This document shows, piece after piece, positions 58,780 through 64,000 of a stretch of DNA of 64,000 nt (the stretch's first letter is position 1; each line of letters opens with the position of its first letter). The DNA lies in contig JAHBSP010000004.1 of NCBI GenBank assembly GCA_019639055.1, positions 1 to 64,000 of the forward strand, given 5' to 3'. The translations under genes and the position numbers were made by a program. The notes beneath the pieces were generated by a model, which worked only from the letters and a program-made list of their open reading frames with translations, was not told the origin of the DNA and did no database searches. This DNA is from Microbacteriaceae bacterium (lineage in GTDB: Bacteria; Actinomycetota; Actinomycetes; Actinomycetales; Microbacteriaceae).

Positions 58780-60399
58780 CTAAGAATATTCAACTTCATA
58801 GCCTTGTGGGCCGTAACCGGCTGGCCAAGGGCGAGCATGCCATCCGTGTTCTACAAGCGCCTCTCTGGCAGACTGGCGCGCAGAAAAACTATGTTTTACA
58901 CCCATGATTTCTCGGTAGTTTTGATGCCCAGGACCAGCCCAAAAAATGGAATCCTCGGCAGTTGCTAACGAGACCGCCTTGCGCACAGCATCCTCTGGTG
59001 GGACTACCTCGTAAATTTCAATATCTGGTTTTGAATCGAGAGCAGCGTCATAAAGCACCTTACGGATCGAAGCTGCGTCTTCAGTGCGAGGTTGGTGATC
59101 GGTAATGATTACCACTTCACTTCCGTTGACAGCTTCTTTTGACATGTCATAGCGCTTAGTGGCATCGCGATCCCCAGAGACACCAAAAACCATGATTATG
59201 CGACCAGGTGTAACTTCGCGTATTGCTTTTAGAGTCTTAGCGAATGCATCAGGAGTATGCGCAAAGTCAACAAAAATAGCTGGAGAGTCTGAAGCGGAAA
59301 CATTTTCGGTTCGCCCAGGAACAGGCATTATCGGGTCAGCTTGCTCCAGAGTGCTCTTAATTCGCTCGAAATCGATTCCGGACTCTACCAGCATCACCAC
59401 AGCCAGCGCAGCATTCATTGCCATATGCTCGCCCATCACGGGCACCGAAGATTTTAGAGACTTACCACCAGGGCCTGTCAATTCGTACTCGGTTCCGTAG
59501 CGGTCAATATGCGTGGCCTTCACATTCCAATCAGCAGGGATGCCCGGATCGCTAGATACGGTCACGACCGGAATCTCAGAAGCATCCACAACTTTCTGGC
59601 CCCATTCAGAGTCAAGGCAAACCACACCTATCCTCGCCCTGGCTCTGGTGAAAAGTTCTAATTTAGCTTCCAGGTAGGTCTGCATATCACCATAATCGTC
59701 AAGATGATCGTGGGAAAGGTTAGTGAAACCAACCACATCGAAAAATAGTCCGTCAACTCGGTTACGAGTAAGCGCCTGAGCTGAGACTTCAATTGCTGCA
59801 TATTCAACCATTTTTTCCTGCATCGCGGCTACTAGCGCGATTAGGTCGGAAACCTCTGGGGTGGTGAGTCCACTAATCCCCCGCCAGTTTCCGACTCGGC
59901 GTTCTGCGGTAGAGGAAAGTCCAGAGCGAGTGCCTAAGGCTACCAACATCCCGTCGAGAATATGCACCGTGGAAGTTTTACCATTAGTGCCGGTAACGCC
60001 AAGTAACTTCGGGGGTTGGTTTGGCTGAAAGTTGTAAATAATTCGAGAAACTTCTGGCAGAGCAAGTCGGGGCTTTTCTACCACGATAATAGAGATACTC
60101 GGATCAAGTTCCCGAATAATCTGTGCGCCTTCGAAATCGGTAAGCACAGCAACTGCGCCGTGACTGACTGCTTCCGGTAGGTACTTGGCCCCGTGAGTTA
60201 TTTCACCACGAACTGCTACAAACAAATCACCGGCACGGACTTTCTTGGCAACGAGCGTGACACCGGTTACTGCCTGATCGGCATTTCCATCAACATCAGC
60301 ACCGATTGCTTCAGCTATAACCTCAATTGCGGTTTCGCGAGGCTCAAGCGGCCGAATAGTCGGCGGCTCTTTTGCAACCACAATGTCGGCATCAACCAT
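58780..60399 (-). CDS. MurE-type UDP-N-acetylmuramyl-tripeptide ligase family protein
   Basis: A 539-residue Mur ligase with the three-domain layout. An N-terminal UDP-binding domain is followed by the ATP loop GVTGTNGKTST (residues 135-145), TTPE, the carbamylated-lysine region YLEAKLELF (Lys246), and HDHLDDYGDM. The position that reads DNPR in meso-diaminopimelate-adding MurE reads DHQPR here (434-438). The third amino acid added to the wall peptide is therefore probably not standard. Its setting between tuf and rpsJ, away from the main division and wall cluster, suggests a second or specialised MurE. A leaderless start is likely. Confidence 0.88.
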   Translation of the reverse strand: MVDADIVVAKEPPTIRPLEPRETAIEVIAEAIGADVDGNADQAVTGVTLVAKKVRAGDLFVAVRGEITHGAKYLPEAVSHGAVAVLTDFEGAQIIRELDPSISIIVVEKPRLALPEVSRIIYNFQPNQPPKLLGVTGTNGKTSTVHILDGMLVALGTRSGLSSTAERRVGNWRGISGLTTPEVSDLIALVAAMQEKMVEYAAIEVSAQALTRNRVDGLFFDVVGFTNLSHDHLDDYGDMQTYLEAKLELFTRARARIGVVCLDSEWGQKVVDASEIPVVTVSSDPGIPADWNVKATHIDRYGTEYELTGPGGKSLKSSVPVMGEHMAMNAALAVVMLVESGIDFERIKSTLEQADPIMPVPGRTENVSASDSPAIFVDFAHTPDAFAKTLKAIREVTPGRIIMVFGVSGDRDATKRYDMSKEAVNGSEVVIITDHQPRTEDAASIRKVLYDAALDSKPDIEIYEVVPPEDAVRKAVSLATAEDSIFWAGPGHQNYREIMGVKHSFSARQSAREALVEHGWHARPWPAGYGPQGYEVEYS

Positions 60400-60412
60400 G
60401 CCTATAAGTTTA
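60397..60412 (-). promoter_or_regulatory. -10 box of a probable leaderless MurE-like transcript
   Basis: On the minus strand TAAACT (60407-60412) lies 7 bases before the ATG, and no ribosome binding sequence is present. Transcription would start at or next to the start codon. It matches the arrangement at 31977-31991. Confidence 0.5.
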
Positions 60413-60453
60413 CTAAAAGCTCACAGTAGAAAAGCATCCTGAAGCTGGAACAC

Positions 60454-60482
60454 AAAAAGGCCCCGGATATTACTCCGGGGCC
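60454..60482 (-). terminator. Rho-independent terminator after tuf
   Basis: A perfect 8-bp stem GGCCCCGG with CCGGGGCC and an 8-base loop; on the minus strand it is followed by TTTTTGTG. It begins about 20 bases after the tuf stop. Confidence 0.88.
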
Positions 60483-60503
60483 GATTTTGTAGTTTTTTGC
60501 TAA

Positions 60504-61697
60504 CTAAGCGTTGATCTTGGTTACAGTTCCTGCACCAACGGTACGTCCACCCTCGCGGATAGCGAACCCTTGACCTTCTTCGATAGCAATTGGCTGAATC
60601 AATTCTACTGACATGCTTACGGTGTCACCTGGGAGCACAAGCTCGGTACCCTCTGGAAGGGTGATAACACCGGTTACGTCAGTGGTACGGATGTAGAACT
60701 GAGGACGGTAGTTGCTGTAGAACGGGTTGTGACGTCCACCTTCTTCCTTGGAAAGGATGTAAGCGGTTGCCTCAAACTTGGTGTGAGGGGTCACAGAACC
60801 AGGCTTTACAACAACCTGGCCACGCTCTACGTCTTCACGCTTGGTACCACGAAGTAGTAGACCGGTGTTGTCACCAGCCTGAGCCTCGTCCACTAGCTTG
60901 TGGAAGGTCTCAATACCGGTAACGGTGGTCTTCTGTACTGGACGGATACCAACGATTTCAACTTCAGAGTTAACTGCGAGACGACCACGCTCAACCTTAC
61001 CGGTAACAACAGTACCGCGACCGGTGATGGTGAATACGTCTTCAACAGGCATTAGGAATGGCTTGTCAAGGTCACGAACAGGCTCTGGAACGTTAGCGTC
61101 CACAGCTTCCATAAGACCTAGAACAGCCTCAGTCCACTTAGCGTCGCCCTCAAGTGCCTTTAGACCGGAAACGCGAACAACTGGAGCGTTGTCACCGTCG
61201 AAACCGTTTGCGCTTAGAAGTTCACGAACCTCAAGCTCAACGAGTTCTAGGATTTCTTCGTCGTCAACCATGTCTGACTTGTTTAGAGCTACGAGAAGGT
61301 ATGGAACACCAACCTGCTTTGCAAGCAGAACGTGCTCGCGGGTCTGCGCCATAGGACCGTCGGTTGCAGCTACCACGAGGATAGCGCCGTCCATCTGAGC
61401 AGCACCGGTAATCATGTTCTTGATGTAGTCGGCGTGACCAGGGGCGTCTACGTGAGCGTAGTGACGGTTTGGGGTCTCGTATTCAATGTGGGTGATGTTG
61501 ATGGTAATACCACGCTGACGCTCTTCAGGAGCTGAGTCAATCTGAGAGTAGTCGCGTGCAACGTTCACGGATGAAGGGTACTTGTCTGCAAGTACCTTCG
61601 AAATTGCCGCGGTAAGAGTGGTCTTACCGTGGTCAACGTGACCGATGGTACCGATGTTAACGTGCGGTTTAGTCCGCTCGAATTTGGCCTTAGCCAC
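60504..61697 (-). CDS. tuf: Elongation factor Tu
   Basis: A 397-residue GTPase that brings aminoacyl-tRNA to the ribosome. The start is a GTG with AAGGAGG in front. GTP motifs are [14 protein letters not shown] near residue 18, DAPGHADYI and NKSDMVDD. The kirromycin-site region is conserved at the C-terminus. Confidence 0.98.
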   Translation of the reverse strand: MAKAKFERTKPHVNIGTIGHVDHGKTTLTAAISKVLADKYPSSVNVARDYSQIDSAPEERQRGITINITHIEYETPNRHYAHVDAPGHADYIKNMITGAAQMDGAILVVAATDGPMAQTREHVLLAKQVGVPYLLVALNKSDMVDDEEILELVELEVRELLSANGFDGDNAPVVRVSGLKALEGDAKWTEAVLGLMEAVDANVPEPVRDLDKPFLMPVEDVFTITGRGTVVTGKVERGRLAVNSEVEIVGIRPVQKTTVTGIETFHKLVDEAQAGDNTGLLLRGTKREDVERGQVVVKPGSVTPHTKFEATAYILSKEEGGRHNPFYSNYRPQFYIRTTDVTGVITLPEGTELVLPGDTVSMSVELIQPIAIEEGQGFAIREGGRTVGAGTVTKINA

Positions 61698-61720
61698 TGC
61701 GGTCCTCCTTGGGACAATAG

Positions 61721-61788
61721 GTAAGAATCGGGCTTGATTCTTACGGGATCTTCTTTTTCTATCGTATAACGCGAATCATGGGATTCGC
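61721..61788 (-). promoter_or_regulatory. Two hairpins in the tuf-fusA spacer
   Basis: Perfect inverted repeat GTAAGAATC/GATTCTTAC (61721-61744) lies 10 bases upstream of the tuf ribosome binding site. A second one, GCGAATC/GATTCGC (61771-61788), lies further toward fusA. They may set the fusA/tuf expression ratio by partial termination or protect the RNA. Neither has a strong T-run. Confidence 0.5.
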
Positions 61789-61837
61789 ATACGCCGGCAG
61801 AATCCTAGCGTTTGCTCGGATCTGACCAGTAGGCGAC

Positions 61838-63952
61838 TTACTCGCCCTTGCTCTTCTGGATAATCTCGTCTGCTACGTTACGAGGAACTTCAGAGTAACT
61901 GTCGAAAGTCATGGTGTAAACGGCACGTCCAGAAGTCTTGCTTCTGAGGTCACCGATGTAACCAAACATCTCTGACAGTGGGACGAGTGCACGAACAACC
62001 TTCACACCGGTGGCATCTTCCATTGACTGGATTTGCCCACGACGTGAGTTGAGGTCACCGATTACGTCTCCCATATATTCTTCTGGGGTACGAACCTCGA
62101 CACTCATTAGTGGTTCTAGCAGTACAGGGTCTGCCTTCCTGGCGGCTTCCTTGAAAGCCATCGATCCGGCAATCTTGAAGGCCATTTCAGACGAGTCAAC
62201 GTCGTGATATTTACCATCAAGAAGTGTTGCTTTGACGCCAACGGTTGGGTATCCGGCGAGGACACCTACCTGCATAGCATCCTGAATACCGACATCAACG
62301 GATGGGATGTACTCGCGTGGAACGCGACCACCGGTCACCTTGTTGTCGAATTCGTAAATCTTTTCTGCGGAAACCTCAAGCGGCTCAAGCATGATGATCA
62401 CACTAGCAAACTGACCGGAACCACCGGACTGCTTCTTGTGAGTGTATTCGTGCTTGTCAACCACGCGACGAATGGTCTCGCGGTATGCAACCTGTGGCTT
62501 ACCAACGTTAGCCTCAACCTTGAATTCGCGCTTCATACGGTCAACGAGGATGTCTAGGTGAAGTTCACCCATACCTGCGATAACAGTCTGACCGGTTTCG
62601 TGGTTGTACTCGACACGGAAAGTTGGATCCTCTTCAGCAAGTTTCTGAATAGCAACACCAAGCTTCTCCTGGTCGGCCTTGGTCTTTGGCTCAATAGCAA
62701 CCTGTAGCACAGGTTCTGGGAAGCTCATTGACTCAAGAACGATTGGGTGATCCATGTCGGTTAGAGTGTCACCGGTTGTGGTGTCTTTAAGACCGATAAC
62801 CGCGTAGATGTTTCCAGCACTCACGCTATCAACAGGGTTTTCCTTGTTGGCGTGCATCTGGAACATCTTACCGATGCGTTCCTTCTTGCGCTTGGTCGAG
62901 TTAAGTACCTGCGCGCCGGACTCTAGGTGACCTGAGAATACGCGGATGTAGGTTAGACGACCAAAGAATGGGTGAGCCACAATCTTGAAAGCTAGTGCCG
63001 AGAAAGGAGCCTTAGAGTCCGCTGGGCGGCTGTCTAGTGATTCCTCATCGCCCGGTAGGTGACCCTCAACTGGTGGAAGATCAAGTGGGCTTGGAAGGTA
63101 AGCAACAACAGCATCCAGCATTGGCTGTACACCACGGTTCTTGAAGGATGAACCACAAAGAACTGGGTACATGCGGCTGGAAACGGTTAGTTCACGAATA
63201 CCAGCCTTGATATCTTCAACAGAGAACTCTTCCCCACCGAGGAACTTCTCAAGAAGTTCGTCGTTAGCTTCCGCAACAGCCTCGATAAGCTGTGCGCGGT
63301 ATTCTTCTGCCTTTGCCTGAAGATCTGCAGGAATTTCCTGAATCTCGTACTTGGCACCCATGGTTACGTCACCCTTTGCGTCACCTGGCCATACCAGTGC
63401 GCGCATTTCGATTAGGTCAACTACACCAACGAAGTCGTTCTCAGAACCAATTGGAAGCTGAAGAACTAGTGGTTTAGCGCCTAGACGCTTGATGATTGTG
63501 TCCACGGTGAAGTAGAAGTCAGCACCGATCTTGTCCATCTTGTTGACGAAGCAGATACGTGGAACGTTGTACTTGTCAGCCTGGCGCCAAACGGTTTCAG
63601 ACTGAGGTTCTACACCTTCCTTACCGTCGAATACTGCAACAGCACCGTCAAGAACACGAAGAGAACGCTCCACCTCAACGGTGAAGTCAACGTGACCTGG
63701 GGTGTCAATGATGTTGATCTGGTTCTTGTCCCAGAAACATGTAACAGCAGATGAAGTAATGGTGATACCACGTTCCTGCTCCTGCTCCATCCAGTCGGTT
63801 GTTGCCGCGCCGTCGTGGGTTTCACCAATTTTGTGGTTTACACCGGTGTAGAACAGGATACGTTCAGTGGTTGTTGTCTTACCAGCATCGATGTGAGCCA
63901 TGATGCCAATGTTGCGGACCTTTGTTAGGTCAGTCAGCACGTCTTGTGCCAA
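61838..63952 (-). CDS. fusA: Elongation factor G
   Basis: A 704-residue translocase with GTP motifs [13 protein letters not shown] and NKMDKIG; five domains of normal length. The start is a TTG preceded by GGAGG. It follows rpsG by 21 bases, the standard str-operon order. Confidence 0.98.
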   Translation of the reverse strand: MAQDVLTDLTKVRNIGIMAHIDAGKTTTTERILFYTGVNHKIGETHDGAATTDWMEQEQERGITITSSAVTCFWDKNQINIIDTPGHVDFTVEVERSLRVLDGAVAVFDGKEGVEPQSETVWRQADKYNVPRICFVNKMDKIGADFYFTVDTIIKRLGAKPLVLQLPIGSENDFVGVVDLIEMRALVWPGDAKGDVTMGAKYEIQEIPADLQAKAEEYRAQLIEAVAEANDELLEKFLGGEEFSVEDIKAGIRELTVSSRMYPVLCGSSFKNRGVQPMLDAVVAYLPSPLDLPPVEGHLPGDEESLDSRPADSKAPFSALAFKIVAHPFFGRLTYIRVFSGHLESGAQVLNSTKRKKERIGKMFQMHANKENPVDSVSAGNIYAVIGLKDTTTGDTLTDMDHPIVLESMSFPEPVLQVAIEPKTKADQEKLGVAIQKLAEEDPTFRVEYNHETGQTVIAGMGELHLDILVDRMKREFKVEANVGKPQVAYRETIRRVVDKHEYTHKKQSGGSGQFASVIIMLEPLEVSAEKIYEFDNKVTGGRVPREYIPSVDVGIQDAMQVGVLAGYPTVGVKATLLDGKYHDVDSSEMAFKIAGSMAFKEAARKADPVLLEPLMSVEVRTPEEYMGDVIGDLNSRRGQIQSMEDATGVKVVRALVPLSEMFGYIGDLRSKTSGRAVYTMTFDSYSEVPRNVADEIIQKSKGE

Positions 63953-63973
63953 GGGATCCTCCGTAGTTTGTGA

Positions 63974-64000
63974 CTACCAGCGGTAGTGAGCGAATGCGCG
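63974..64000 (-). CDS. rpsG: 30S ribosomal protein S7, last eight codons (runs off the window)
   Basis: The complement reads RAFAHYRW and stop, which is the conserved S7 C-terminus, and it stands directly before fusA as in the str operon. The rest of the gene is outside the window. Confidence 0.9.
   Translation of the reverse strand, partial: RAFAHYRW

Overview
The window reads as a contiguous piece of chromosome from a small-genome, tightly packed actinobacterium, most likely a member of the Microbacteriaceae and perhaps one of the freshwater low-GC lineages related to Rhodoluna or Aquiluna. That placement is an inference. It rests on the guaB-guaB3-...-guaA order, a SURF1 protein with two membrane anchors, GTG and TTG starts, genes that look leaderless, an Ala/Lys/Pro-rich extension on ribosomal protein L15, and a MurE-type ligase lacking the usual diaminopimelate motif. 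Base composition looks close to half G+C by eye; I did not compute it. I see no phage, insertion sequence, tRNA, rRNA or CRISPR array.

Layout. Positions 1-1544 hold the start of rph, then murI and a stand-alone PTS EIIA gene, all on the minus strand. Positions 1891-9470 hold one long minus-strand operon: mannose-family PTS subunits IIA, IIB, IIC and IID, an EamA-type permease, a zinc alcohol dehydrogenase, a DhnA/LsrF-type class I aldolase, an aldehyde dehydrogenase and an HPr. It is read away from a divergent SorC-family regulator at 9610-10593. Together these look like a self-contained uptake and breakdown route for an unidentified sugar or polyol. Between HPr and the stand-alone EIIA lies a 346-base spacer with a candidate promoter and hairpins that share a loop sequence. 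Next come sucCD, pcrA, a glycerophosphodiester phosphodiesterase, a Bax-inhibitor-1 family protein and two DUF4190-like membrane proteins.

Positions 18037-25280 are the purine/respiration block guaA, DUF3817, SURF1, glpD, guaB3 and guaB. An oxidoreductase block follows, with aidB, a zinc-less quinone reductase, an SDR, a flavin monooxygenase and an orphan substrate-binding lipoprotein. groES comes next with a CIRCE heat-shock operator. From 33141 to 41439 runs a chained operon for tRNA t6A modification and cell-wall precursors: rimI-tsaD fusion, tsaB, tsaE, alr, acpS, glmS, glmM, rpsI and rplM. truA is bracketed by two near-identical 88/89-bp elements in opposite orientation.

From 42925 to the end lies the ribosomal superoperon in minus-strand order: the end of rpsG, fusA, tuf, a MurE-like ligase, S10, spc, secY-adk-map, infA-rpmJ and the alpha operon to rplQ. 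rpsN and rpsD are absent from their common positions. The least explained parts are the shared-loop hairpins at 1594-1871, the inverted repeat pair around truA, the unknown substrate of the PTS operon and the specificity of the MurE-like ligase.
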